64,000 bases of DNA from Plotosus lineatus (Eukaryota; Chordata; Actinopteri; Siluriformes; Plotosidae), in the NCBI GenBank assembly GCA_024760905.1, contig CM045738.1, forward strand, positions 48,367,297-48,431,296, written 5' to 3'. The notes beneath the pieces are model-generated. The model saw nothing but the letters and a program-made list of their open reading frames with translations. It searched no databases and was not told the DNA's origin. A program made the translations under genes and the position numbers. Below, in pieces: positions 1-40,104 of this stretch. How positions within the stretch are numbered: position 1 is the stretch's first letter; each line of letters starts with the position of its first letter.

Positions 1-280
1 ACACGGTCACCTGATGATGATAATATACTTTAAATTAAATAATCTCACATGCTTTTTTTTTGTGTAGCTTTAACTTTCTAAATATGAACCAGTGTTCATT
101 AGAACATACAAAAACGAGGTTCACTGGTCATGAGTTCCGATGGGACAGCCATCCTGCAGTTCTTGTACCAAAAAAGCATTAATACAAACTAGAGAACCAG
201 TTATTGCTCATAGTAGCTCTTCACTGCTCTCCTCTTAAAATCACATCACACAAGAAACTCTGATTATATTATTTTTGCAG

Positions 281-24725
<24,445 letters not shown>

Positions 24726-25755
24726 GGCACTATCACCAGAGAGACTGAGAAGGAGAGATCAACCAGACTTCGTACCCACATTCGTTCATGAGTAAACAAA
24801 GATTCTTTATTCTCTGAATAGCAACTTTCATTTAAAACGAAACACAAGGGGACCGATAAATATTCCATCACTGCCGATGACCTGCACAGTTTTTAAAGCG
24901 CACACACACACACACACACACTCATGCAAGTAAATACACATATATTAGTCTCAAGGCCTGGAGAGACTTTTTATCTTAAATCAGTGACATCAAAATAGAA
25001 TTAAAATGAAAATGACACACATTTTTTCAAGGGACAAAACCTTTTTTTTTTTTTTTTATTTGAATGCCTTTTAAAGGATGTTGAAATAGAACCGCATGAC
25101 AATTGTCATGCTTCAAAAATGTAAAAAAATTAATAATAAAAACCTTGTTTAACCCTTTACAGTAATTCCCAAATTATTTTAGGAAACACCCCGAGAACAT
25201 TTCTTTCAACAGAATTATAAGAATACTACTAATAATAATAATAACAATGGCATAATAACAACAAATAATAACACTCACAAATTTGTGAACAACACAATCC
25301 TGTGCACTCAAGGTCATCTCACAGCTGACTGAGGCACGTGGCATCAAGCTGTGTTGCATCAGGCGACATCACAAGTATAGAATGCATCTAGTACTTATTA
25401 GCATTTTTTTTTGAAAGAGGACCGTATGGTCCTGCTGGGTGTTAAAAATATAACATTTTAATGTTCTCATGTACTATATATATGCATATAACAATTACCC
25501 TTCTCAGGCTTCATGGATTTCACTGAAGAGTTTGATCGACTTCCTGTCTCAAGGACTACTCAGTGATATCCATCTCGGCGTTGCTGAATAATTGTTACAC
25601 ATATGTATATATTTACAGGCTAAAAGTGTCCTTACACGATAATGAACATGATCCTGATTTGATCCAATCATATTCTAATATTTCAGCCAATTTCATTCCG
25701 ATATCTACTGCTGTGATTCCAATGTTATCGAGATGATTGATTTGATGATCTACAC

Positions 25756-26310
25756 CAGTACTTCTCAATTATTTTCTGTGGCGGCCCCCCTAGGAAGAAA
25801 AAAACATTTCACGACCCCCCCACCACCCCACGAGCAATTATAAATCGTATTATTTGTCTAGAATAATGTGCACCTCTGCATAACTTTGTATCTTTATTAA
25901 CATTAAAAACAATAAAATAAGAAATATAGTTCAACTTACAATAAAGAAAAACTTCATTATTATTGTTTTTTAATCTGCAAGAGAAAATATTTAAAGTTCG
26001 ACAATGTGAGTGAAATTTAAAAAAAATACATCTCTCCGTCTCTCTCCACCTTTATCTTCGTTCCTGTTAGAAAATTTTCCGTGTTGTTTCTTGAACAAAC
26101 ATCGTTTGTTCGTGCAAAAAACGGCTACACCATAGCGCGTCAATGAGAGTGTCACTGCTAACTAGTGGAGTGGAGGTGCAATTACACTTAATTCTCGTGC
26201 ACAATTCTAGCAAAGCATGTTCCCCAGGGTCATACGTGCCCCCCCCCCGGCATCATGCCGCGCCCCCCTGGCAACCTAGCATGGCGTGCCCCACTATTTG
26301 AGAAGTAGTG
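25756..26310. mobile_element. hAT-like MITE (CAGTGCTTCTCAA family), intact ends
   Basis: Ends CAGTACTTCTCAATTATTTT and ACTATTTGAGAAGTAGTG; perfect 8-bp duplications ATCTACAC at 25748-25755 and 26311-26318. Confidence 0.92.
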
Positions 26311-26449
26311 ATCTACACTGATGTCACTCTGAGTTGTGTTGAATGTTCTTCTGATGTGTCTTTAATATTGCATAAGAAATGGAAATGTAATCAGAATGCT
26401 TGTGATGTTGCTCCTATGTTTCCAAATTTTATACCACTACTCCAATCAG

Positions 26450-26558
26450 AGCTGTCCAGGGTGTACCTCACCCTCGCCCAGAGTCGGCTGAGATGGGCAC
26501 CAGCCTCCTAATGACCATAATTAGGGTTAAGCAGTTCAGAAAATGAATGAATGAATGT
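26450..26558 (+). mobile_element. SINE 3' tail fragment (ATGAATGA type)
   Basis: CTGTCCAGGGTGTACCTC, GTCGGCTGAGATGGGCACCA and a GAATGAATGAATG end; no head. Confidence 0.75.
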
Positions 26559-27244
26559 TACTCCAATCACTATTGATGTTACTTAGATTTTTTTCTCCTG
26601 TTTCTATGTACCCGAACACAACAAAACACCAAATATTTCAGTCTTCCCTGAAGGTTTCCATAAACTTCTACAATGTTCTTCTATATTGTCCAGTGCATAC
26701 TGATGTTTTCTGTTGTGTACTGATGGACTCTGATTTTAACTTCGGAACTTGATTGAGGCAAATCGGGATCATGATTGGTATCATGTACCTGTACAAGATT
26801 AAACGGGAAATCACAGGGAAACATGTGTGAATTGATAACGGTCAGGGCGTGGTCAAGGAGCCACGTGGTGTGAAGTTGAGTTTGATTAGTCTTTCCAGGC
26901 CTTCGGAAAAGACACGAATATACAACATTCCAGTTGAGTGTTTACAAACACCGTCTTTTTTCCCCTCCAGTTTACACAAGAGCATGACATTTATAACACG
27001 CGTTCTTTCATCCTAGTCTGTGTGTGTGCTTTCCAACAATCCCCATGACACCCCCCGTCCTGCCTGGGAACCTTCATTAGCACCAGAATGAAAATTATGC
27101 AACGTATTGGTAATAATCTCACATTAAGAATACAAACTAATTTACAAACCGCAAAATGGTTGAAATGTCCCTTCCCCCCAAAAATGGCTGATATTAACAT
27201 TATATTAGCATGCTGTGCTGATAGTGTGTAAGAGTGAAATAACA

Positions 27245-27277
<33 letters not shown>

Positions 27278-27801
27278 CCATGGGCTCAGAAGGAACGTTA
27301 TAAAATGAAATGGCATTAATTTTTTTATTATTACGTCTCATTGTCACATTGTGTTCATGAATAATCCTTAATTTCCCAGAAACCAGAGCCAGGGACTTAA
27401 AAGAAGCAAGAATGGCGATGATGCTGTGTGTGTGTCTACAAACTGTTTATTTACATTCTTTACTGTCACAATGTTCATCTTAATTCTGTCCCTTTAAGTT
27501 TTAATTTTAATATATTTTTATTACAGAAATTAATTTGAATTTTTTTATATTTTGGTCATGATTTCTTTCCTGCACATTTTTATTTGAATATATTAAAGTT
27601 ATTAATTATTTCGTTCAGAAGGTTTGTGTTCCTTACAGCGCTCTGTAATATCATACTGTACTATAGCAGTATATGTACCTTATATGTCTGAAGCATTTAA
27701 AATATACATACTGTATTTTCTTTTATATTATTATTACGATTTTGTCATGTCAATCATTCATAAGCAGATATGTATTATTTTGCACTACATTTTACTTTTA
27801 T

Positions 27802-27837
<36 letters not shown>

Positions 27838-29480
27838 AAAACATTTGCTATGCATTTTATTTAGAAGAAAAACATCCTTTTCCCCGCCTTCATCATAGAC
27901 ACACTTCCTGTTTTGTTATTCTTAATGTCTCCATTACTCAACAATGATTCCGTCACGTTTATGTTATTTTAAGCATTATATTAATACTGATTCTATACCA
28001 AACCAATAGCAGCATATGTATCTTACATATCTCCATGTACGGTCTGTACTTGTCTGTTGTGTTTATTATTGCTCATATCTTATTTTGAACAATTCAGGAG
28101 TCGGATACTGTATGTGTATCATCACAAGTGTATTGTCATCCGCAGGGTGTTCATTCGTGTATTTGTTGCTACTTGCTATAAGGTAACAAAGGCCTCCACA
28201 GCCAAAATCTGTGCTTTAAAAAAATATATCTGTAAATCAGAACCGAGCTCTGTTAGCCGCAGATGCTAAGCGCATGAATCTTGACACTGATGTGGCGAAT
28301 CCGTCTGTAAGGTTGTGCCTGTTGTTTTCCCTCTTTATGCTGAAATTTGAATACGATGCCTTACAGAGCCATGGCTCCTTTTTTTCCTCTCCTCATTTTC
28401 TATTTTCATCTGTCTTTTTAATCTTCATCTCTCTATTTGAAATAACGCCGAGCATGAGTCACTAAGAGAACTAGATTAGCTTGGCATGTGTCGGCAATCG
28501 GTTGCGTGATATGTCAGGGTGTGGTTGAATGACCATCACGGTATAAGAGATTCAATTGGGTAAACATGTCTTTCTCGTCCTGTGAACCCTTTATATGCTT
28601 TATATCCGAGAGCGTTCTCTTTACAGCATGATGAGATGCGCAAATACGAATTCACGAACTGTGCTAGTGATCACAGAAATGTGAATTTAAAAGGATGTTC
28701 CATGAAACTGCTAAATAAATGACAGACGGAAACGTTTCCCAGATGAAGGAAATTGTTTCAACTTGTTTCTCATCGTGAACATTTCCTGTAACATCCATGT
28801 AAACTGCCATTTGTATTTATTTATTTATTTTACCGCTAGAAATCATTCCAAAGGTGTTGTTCGGCTGGCTAATATAGCACGACCTGAAATGTGGCAAACT
28901 GAATTTCCTAGTGAATGTTTGATTGATTAATCAATAATTTTCAATCAATAATTTGACACCAACAGCTATACAAACTAATTTTACACCTACATTTAGCTAT
29001 CGAGCCGCACAACCGCTCGGGAAGTTTGTGAAACTTGCTGACTCGCGATGGTCGGCTCCCCAGATCGTTCTTTATGCAGAATTGACGCACAACGTGTCAA
29101 CGGGTTTGTTGGAAGGAATCTTTGCCGACATGTAGCTAGCGGTGTTATCTCCCAAGTCCGTTATGTTAGCCAGCATTCCTTTTTTATGCACAAGTTAGTG
29201 CCACGATTTGATTGATTCCAAGCTGGGAAGAAAGCAATAGCTCGCATTCTTTTTTTTTTTTTTTTTTTTTTTTTGGGTAATTCGTCATATTTTCATTTGT
29301 ATTCAGCCTAGTATTAATTAGCTTGTGAGAAAATTAGCATCCAAAATATGCTTGCTTGTCAACTGTCATAATTTTTTTTAAGTGGTAAGGTGCTGGATTG
29401 TTGTCCTTTCCTTCCCCTGCAAACTGGGAAATTAAATTTAATAAACTGAATTTGAATTTTAATTCTGAAATGACCTTTAC

Positions 29481-29802
29481 TGGGCTGTGGTGGCCTGGTG
29501 GTAAGGTGCTGGTTCACTGATCCCAAGGTTGGGGGTTCAAGCCCCATCTTCAACGTCCGTCACTGCTGCCGACCCCCAGTGCAGCGAACTGGGTTATCTA
29601 TGGCCGGCCATGTCTGTCACTGTCTATGAGGAGAGGTTCGTGTAAAAGAACCATTGCTGACTTTCAACAAGAGGAGCTGCACAGCCATGGCCTGGAGCTG
29701 TCCAGGGTGTACTCCGCCCTTGCCCAGAGTCAGCTGAGATGGGCACCAGCCTACCCTCCCTTTAACTCGAATTAGGATTAAGCGGTTTAGAAAATGAATG
29801 AG
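29481..29802 (+). mobile_element. SINE: main tRNA head with ATGAATGA-type tail
   Basis: Head GTGGCCTGGTGGTAAGG and GGTTCAAGCCCC, shared middle to AGGAGCTGCACAGCC, then CTGTCCAGGGTGTACTCC and AGGATTAAGCGGTTTAGAAA. Confidence 0.85.
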
Positions 29803-30888
29803 AACCATTTACATTCGGTTGGCTAATTTGGTTGAAACGTACAGAGCCAGTATTTAGCTCGCGAGGGTTTTCTTCCGATAAGCGCCAAGGGTTGAAAAGG
29901 TAGATAGTTGTATCGACACCAACGATTGAGCCGTGATGAGACAGAAAGTGAGAACAAACAATCAACCAGAATCCCAAATGAATCTCATGAGATGCTCGTT
30001 AGTGCTCAAACGCTGAGCAATGAGAGCAGTCGAACGCTATACCGCTGTACATACCTTTAACTGCGATGATTACTCGATGGTGTCGGCACATGCCAAGCTG
30101 TAAAGCCGAAGGACAGGCAATAGGATTTATTCATGTTTTGCTTTTCTTGTTCGTATGTAGTGAATTATTAGACGAGTTGCAAAGCAGAGACTCCGAAAGA
30201 ATCAGAGAGGCTTTGTGAATGTCAAAAATTGTCATTTAGCTTTTTGCCTTCCATTCTTTTTCCTGGAGGATTTTTTGATATAAATGTGCACTGTTGTTAT
30301 TTTTGCTATTTTGAAGTTTTGAAATGTTTAGAAGAATAGGAAATGGAGTGCAACCACTTTTTTTCTTTTAATTAATTCATTATAATGAAATGGGTCAAGA
30401 AGCTTCGCTACTGTTTCTGTACCTGTAATAAAGATTGTAATGAAGTGAGTTTAAAGTGACGTGAAGGAACTCTTCCTGTAGGGGGCGCTCTCAGGGCTGT
30501 TAGGTTTACTCACATCTTTTTGTAATAATGAGCAAAACCGCTGCAAGTGTTTTCCATCCACCTGTTTTGATGCTAATTGTGGATCTGCGCATGAATAAAA
30601 AACAGAATTTTAAAAACACAATGTCATATGAATTACGTATTTCCTGCTTTCTCAAATATAAAGGACATCAAATATTAGGGCTTCCTGAATTAAAACGTGC
30701 AAGACAACAGTATTTACAACAATCAGCCAGAACATTAACACCCTTCTGTTATATTCGGCTTTTATGATCAGCAAATAAATAAAGTTTACAATTTTATGAA
30801 AATAATGAATATAAGGTAATCGGTTAAAAGGTTGGTGAGATGCGCAACAACACTTTCATCATGACATACACATGCAAGCATACAGACA

Positions 30889-32847
<1,959 letters not shown>

Positions 32848-32939
32848 ACTGTATGTGTACAGTACGCACGCACACACATGCAAAAACAAAATCTGTGACT
32901 GAAAGATTATTATATTTTGAGAATTTTGTTACTCATAGA

Positions 32940-34927
32940 AATAAACACCAGAATTACTGTCAAGTCCAGTTTATTATTCACCTACATTCAAGCACAATTT
33001 CTCCATTTCCACGAAAATCTCCATCACACCATCTTCCCAAACATGTAGAAAATGAAACTCAAACCACACAGTATCGAATAAATATCTCACCCTTGTAAAC
33101 AATCCAACACTCATCATTGTGCATCAGACCAAACAAAGAAAATCTGAAAACAAACAAAACCTCACTGCAGACAAGTTACATTAGTGATTAACTTTGAGGT
33201 CAGAGGTCAAATCCTGAATGTATAAGATTGCAGAGTAAAAGCAACACGTGTGACCTGCATGTAAAAAGTTTAAAATAAAAAAAAAAAACTCAAAAAGAAA
33301 AGCAATATATAGATAAACACAAACTCACATGTCTACAGGTAGAAGAATATATTGCCATTTCACTGGTCTGGATCAGCTTGAGAACACGGAGTTGAATTTA
33401 ATCAACAAGGAGATCTCACATTTTCTTCTAATTGCTTTTTAAAATGAGACGACCGAAATGCGTTGGGGCGACTGTTGCACGACTAATCGGAGACTGAAAA
33501 GTGACATCCACGCATGGACTTTGTGTCTCGTGCCAGTGTGTGCACCACTGAAAGAAACATTTCTACTTCAGAAATAGTTTACAAAAAATAATCTTAAACT
33601 GTGCTTTAAAAAACAAAGGAAAACACCCACAAAGGGTTAAAATCCTGATTCTGAAGTACTAAACCATGTGGTTTCTTTTCCCTTCCCATTTCCCCCTCTT
33701 CCTTCTTAAAGGACCGTCACCATTGAGGATTACTTTTTGCAATACATTCAACATTGCTATCATTTCTGATGATTAAATTCAACTCCAAACATGATGTCTG
33801 TAACAAAAACACGGGCAAATGATGCTCCACATAACACAAGAGTAAATATTTAAAACCCACACAAACAAAATAAGTCAAGAGGTTAAAAGACCCAGATACA
33901 CCGTTTGGATACAAAAATACCATATTACACAAATACACACACACACACACACACACTAATTCACATGTATAAACCTGAAACCCAAGTATTTTCTTCTCTC
34001 ATAGTCACTAAAATATCTTCAGTATCTCCAGGAAGACTCTGAATATCAATGCTCTTTTGCCTCATACATAGCTGTAGAATATCACATGACACACCCCAAT
34101 CCTGAGTGGCAGGCGTTCTTGGGTTAATAAGTGGGCGGAGATTTAACCACATTCAGCTAGAATATGGATTAAGAATCCTTCCTGAAAAGATTCAAAATCA
34201 GTTTTACCATGTTGATCAACTATCACGTCACAAAATCTGTGACTGATTGATTGAATACATCTCAAGCTCCGCCCACCCTGTTCATACGTGTCCATAAAAT
34301 CAGAATGTGAACACGGCATGTCTGAGGAACATTATGATTGTTTTTAGCAAATATATGGAGTCTGAAAAATATATATATTTTTTTTAAATACAAAAATAGC
34401 ACTTCTATTAAAAAAGAAAAAGGTAAAAGAAAAAACGTATAAGAAGAAAGGGAAGAGTAGAAGGAAGAGTTTATATGGACAACACGTCTTCCTCTGCAGT
34501 AAATGATATTCCTGTGCAGCGTAGAACACTTTCTATTATATAACTGATCAAATATAAGTCGTTTCTAAACTTATCTGTATCACAGGTTGTACTAAGAGAA
34601 AAAATGTGGGTGTGGCTAACTTCTCAAATAGAAAATTTACAGGGTTTCGGCAAAACCAGTTTTGGTTAGATAAATACATTTAACAATGTCAGAACATGTG
34701 AAATAAAATGGCTGATTCGTGTGATTATAATGTAATTTAAAAAAAGTGTTTCCTTCTGATTTATTAGTGTTACAGCTCAACTCTTGGTGAAACCAAAAAA
34801 ATATCAGATTCAGCTGAATATTAGTTTTTGCTGCTAGTGTTCCATATCAAACCAGTCTTACTGCAGAAAGTGTGTTCGGTGGTGTCATTTAACTGATTTT
34901 ATTTCACTCAGCCCTTTATATTTAACC

Positions 34928-34975
<48 letters not shown>

Positions 34976-35356
34976 TACATTTTTTTTGAACCACATACAA
35001 ATTTATCACACTCCTTAAAGTACTGAAATTATGTGTGAATCCTACCAGCATTGGAGAACAATATTACCCGCTGAGATCTGATAGGTTAACGCTGAAAGAT
35101 CTAACAGTGCTTTTTCTTTTCCAAACGAGTCGAGTTTCACTTCGTTTCATTTACCGTCAGGAAAGAGAAGAATGAATAAAGCGTCCTCTGGTGGTCTTGG
35201 GAAGAAAAGTACAAACACCCACACACAGGACACACACAGGACACACACAGGACACACACAGGACACACACAGGACACACACAGGACACACAACCTGAGCC
35301 CGAGTATTTTTGTATCCTGCCAGGATGGGGGTACGGTCACCATTTTAGCTTGGTTT
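32940..35356 (-). other. probable samhd1 3' UTR and convergent intergenic sequence
   Basis: No coding exon seen. AATAAA on the minus strand overlaps the samhd1 stop (plus TTTATT near 35356) and recurs near 34895, 34756 and 32970. It includes an 11-bp tandem repeat (GGACACACACA unit, 35220-35290) and (AAT)n at 34928-34975. The true polyadenylation site is undecided. Confidence 0.4.
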
Positions 35357-35494
35357 TTATTTCGGGGTGTTGAACAGGTTTGTTTTCACCCGCTCTCCTG
35401 CATTGCTCGGTATTTCACCTTTGGTGTCATCGGCTTCCTCATATTTCCAGTCGTCCTTTAATGGCGTGAGCTCTGGTGCTGTGATGTCACCATC
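35357..35494 (-). CDS. samhd1: samhd1 exon 16: C-terminus with CDK site and stop
   Basis: 138 nt including TAA. It reads [20 protein letters not shown] then ends [12 protein letters not shown] matches the CDK consensus TPxK and lines up with the regulated Thr592 (TPQK) of human SAMHD1. The acceptor GTATGTGTAG has no pyrimidine tract: about 150 bases of GT-rich repeat precede it. Confidence 0.9.
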   Translation of the reverse strand, partial: DGDITAPELTPLKDDWKYEEADDTKGEIPSNAGERVKTNLFNTPK

Positions 35495-35604
35495 CTACAC
35501 ATACACACACACACATACACACACACATACACACATACACACACACATACACACACACACATACACACACACATACACACACACATACACACACACATAC
35601 ACAT

Positions 35605-35643
<39 letters not shown>

Positions 35644-35706
35644 TACACACATACAGGTTACGTTTTGTTTTCTGATAAATGTAAAGTCTTCATATGACCC
35701 AAGTGC

Positions 35707-35750
<44 letters not shown>

Positions 35751-36466
35751 GCAGGTGTGAACCTTACCTGCGGTTTGGAGAAATTTTTGTCCATGCACCA
35801 CTTAACGAAACATTTCTTGGCTGCTACAAGACTCGTCTCATCTGTTTTTTTGCAGTAAACTCTGATAAATTGCTCATTGAATTTTTGTGGTAACAGCTTG
35901 GACACCTGCAGGAGTAGAAAACATGACAGTGCATGGCATGCTAATGCTACAATACACCATGTGACGTGTCTGAATCTGTTATTCAAGACTGCGATAACCA
36001 GATGTATTATGGGTAATCTGTTAACTTCAGGTTTGATTAGTTGGAAAGTAACCGGCCGGGGTAAAAGAATACCTGGTCCTTGCGGATCTTGACGGCTTTG
36101 GTGGGGTTGTCCTTGCAGTAGAAATAAACTTTCTTCACAGGGTCATTTTCCTTCATTCCGTAATCCATATGAATCACCTGCCACATCATCAGCGACAGAT
36201 TGCTTCACAAAGGCAGAACGTACGTAATAACATACACACCCACACCCAGTGCTGCAAACACTGAATAAAAACCTTAGACAACACGCCGTCACCTTTGACC
36301 TGAAAAGCAGGTTAGGTGGTTTCACTCTAGAGGCAAAGGATGAGAGATTTTCTTAACTTACATCAACTACAAAATCCTCAGGGATAAAGTCCACCGCGAC
36401 ATTGTCGAGTTTACACTCGGACACCTCACGAGACCACGTGGACAACAGCTCCTGAAAAACAGAACA

Positions 36467-36523
<57 letters not shown>

Positions 36524-39055
36524 ACACATACACACACACGTTGCTAATTGTTAATGGTTTTTCAGTATTATTATAATAATTATTATTATTAATATGTCCA
36601 CGCCCACTACAGTGTTGCCTAAATCATTACGTTTTCACCCTCTCTGTGTACCCATGCATCCATCCATGGGAATTTGAGTTTGTATGAATTTTCTTACTAG
36701 CACACAATCCTCATAATCCCTCAGCAGATTTTCAACAGACCTTTTACCAAGTACTTACTAGATTTCATGAACTGGGATAAGATTCATGAACTGGGATAAG
36801 CTCTGAGGTCATAGGTCAAAAGGTCACAGTCACAGTTCAAGCACACACTGAAAAGGTTCATTGGTGGATACATTCCAAGTGACAATGCACAGAGTACTAC
36901 TGCATTTCATAAGTACAGGGATTCCGCAGTTAATTGAAACCGAGATCCCCAGGATCACCCCTCCAACCCCCCGTACTTGTATATGTGTATATAACATCAA
37001 TAAATACATATTCAATGCTATAAATGCTTATAATAACAATTAAACATTCAAAAATAATGCATAATATGTAAATACAATATAAATCCACACACATACAGAC
37101 ATGCGTGCAGATGCACGTGCACGCACTCAGATGCACACCTCACAAAAATGTAACTAGTTTGATAGAAGGTTTTGGGTTGTTTGTTGTTTTTGTTTGTTTA
37201 GGGTTATTTTTTTGCATAATTGGCATCGTTTTTGTGGCATTTTCCTTAACTTTCCCCCTATTCTTCCTTAATTTCCTTATTTTTTAATTCAATGAATATT
37301 TTTTAAAAATGCGATGCACTGAAGCCGCATAAATTGAAGCACGAAGTAGTGAGGGATCCCTGTATTAGTAACAATAAAAATCACAGTACAGTGGTATCTT
37401 GATTTACAAATTTAATCTGTTCCGAGGGCGAGCGCGTAAGCCGAAAAGTTTGTTAGATGAAACAATTATTCCCGTAAGAAATAACAGAAAACCAATTCAT
37501 CCGTTCCAACTCCCTCCCAAACTCATACAACCTGCCACAAACATGGATATTTGACCTAATATATTAAAGATAAACATGTAAAAACAATAAATATTTCATA
37601 ATAATAATAATAATACATGAACATCAACATTAATAATAGTTAATAATAAATAATAATAAAACAATAAACAATAAGTCAACTAACCCTTCCGATCATCGAC
37701 TGTGGCAAAGATGTCACGTGAGCGCAAATATGTCACGTGGGCAGGCATGAGGTGGTGCGTAACAAAGAAGGAACATTTTGTGCATGTGCACACTGCAAAT
37801 GCAAGCGAGGAAAAGCTTGTGGTGAGCTCCCACAAGACCAGTGCTTCTCAAATAGTGGGGTGCAAGGTGTGATGCCTGGGGGGCACGTATGACCCTGGGC
37901 AACATGCTTTTTTTGCCATACTGTAGTAGAATTAAGTGCAATTGTGCATCCTCTACAGTAGTTGGCAGTGGCGCTCTCACTGCGTTCCCTATGGTGTTGG
38001 GGAAAAATCAACGAGCAAACGATATTAAGTGCAGTAAGCATTATTTATAGTCATGCTCGGGGTGCTGGGAAGGGCGTGAAATGTTTTCTTTTCCTCCTTA
38101 TAGGGGGCATCATAGGAAATAATTGAGAAGCACTGCACGAGGTATTCTTGGAGCTTTGAGGAATACGAGGCTAATTGGCCCGGAAAAGCCATTTCCCCAG
38201 CAGAGCTCGTAAATCAAAATTTTGCTGGTTGGATGGGGCAGACTTTTGGTTGATCGAAGATCGTATCATGGAAAATTCGTTATAAAAGACACGTGCAAGT
38301 TGAGGTACCAATGTACGTACATAATCCTAATATCATCGTTTAATATTTCCTTAAATTACAACAACAGAAAGATTTTCCTCAAATTTTAATTACAAATAAA
38401 ACAGCAGCAGCGGATTCTGGGATGATGGAGGGAAGGTGGGCTATTTATTATTGTGGAATATAAAGCCCAGGGGTCCAGTGTCACCCCGAAGGAGGTGACT
38501 CTCTACAGCCCACTCTACACTCCTCCTTTTATTACACACTGACTTAGGAAATATTCGTTTTAAAACATAAATAATTTTATGTGGACATGGTGGCCTGGTG
38601 GTAGGGGGCTGGATTGCTGATCCTAAACGTTGGGGGTTCAAACCCCACTATGACCGGGTTGTCACTGTCTGTGGTGAGAGGTTCATGTGCAAGAACCATT
38701 GCTGACTTTCGTTAAAAACTGCGTAGATGTCAGCGAATTTCTGCCCTGCGATGGCCCAGCAAGTTGTTGATGAGCACCAGCCTCCCCGCAACCCTATTTA
38801 GGATTAAGTGGTTCAGAAAATGAATGAAATGACTTTCTAAAAGACTTTCTATGGAACAATAAAGAAATAACATCTTAATACCACAACTGACCAATCAGAA
38901 TGGAATATTCAAATGAGCTGCATAATACATTAATATATTAACATTACACAAAACAAGAAGTTGTTAGGGAGCAGAGCAGATTCTGCATGAAGAGGAATAT
39001 TTATTTACCAAAAACACACAACTCAAAAGGGTGTGGTGTGTTGATATTAGTTATT

Positions 39056-39094
<39 letters not shown>

Positions 39095-39918
39095 ATAAAG
39101 TTTCACTTTGGGGTAGAAACCAGTTCTATCCTTCATGTGATCTAGTTAAATTAATTCTTTTTACTCTGCGTATGGACGGAGGATAGATGAAGCTCAACTG
39201 AAATCATCCCCGGGTCGATCCGTTTCTCAGTAAAGTCCCAGACCACCTTTCTTTTTTTTGTTATATTAACTGAACTTGAATAGACTGAATAATGGAAACA
39301 GCGGCGGTGTTTGCTGTGACCTCTGACCTGTGAAACTTTGTAGTGCGAGTCAGGCACGGTCTGCCCCACATATTTGTACAGACGTCTGCACTGGATGTTC
39401 TGCAGGATGGTCTGGGATTCAGACAGCGCCGGATCAGAGGAGTACAGGATCTGCTCGAAAATGTGATCTGTCGAAAGAACAAGAGTTTAAAAACAGAAAA
39501 AACACACAGGCATTTAACACGAGCGGCTAGCGATCACACACACACACAGTGGTGGCCTGCTGGCAAGGTGCTGGATCACTGATCCGAAGGTTCAGGGTTC
39601 AAGTCCCTCTTTAAAAGGTCTGTAACTGTTGAGTCCCCCAGTGCACTAACTGGGTTATCAAAGGCTGGCTGTGTCTCTCACTGTCCGTGCTGGAGGTTCA
39701 TGTAAAAGAACCGTTGCTGACTTTTGTAAAGAGGAGCCGCATAGCCGTCAGCGTGCCTCCCCGCGACCCTAATTCGGATTACGAGGTTCAGATAATGAAC
39801 AAATCACGATCATGATCACACAATGATCATACACACCCTGTCAGAAGATATGGGGTGACACAATATGTACCGAATTACCCCTGCAGAATCAATACAGTGA
39901 GGTTTTTCCCGTTGGTTG

Positions 39919-39978
<60 letters not shown>

Positions 39979-40071
39979 TGAAGGGAGATGTAACTAATAG
40001 AGCTCCCCAAAGATCAATTTATTATCACTAATACTGTTATTACTGAATGCTGTAATGTACACCAGAATGAA

Positions 40072-40104
<33 letters not shown>

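Larger units (their letters stand above)
24726..30880 (+). other. l1cam 3' UTR and downstream non-coding interval
   Basis: No further coding exon is visible. The first AATAAA after the stop is at 25135-25140; others occur near 30427 and 30772, so the 3' UTR end is undecided. The stretch is AT-rich with poly(A) at 27808-27832 and CA repeats near 24902 and 27248. It contains a hAT MITE (25756-26310) and SINE sequence (26450-26558, 29481-29802). The rest is unrecognised. Confidence 0.5.

Noticed and set aside
36861..37287. Small ORFs between samhd1 exons 12 and 13
   Set aside because: They fall in the CAGGGATCC-family transposon and are not conserved among its copies.
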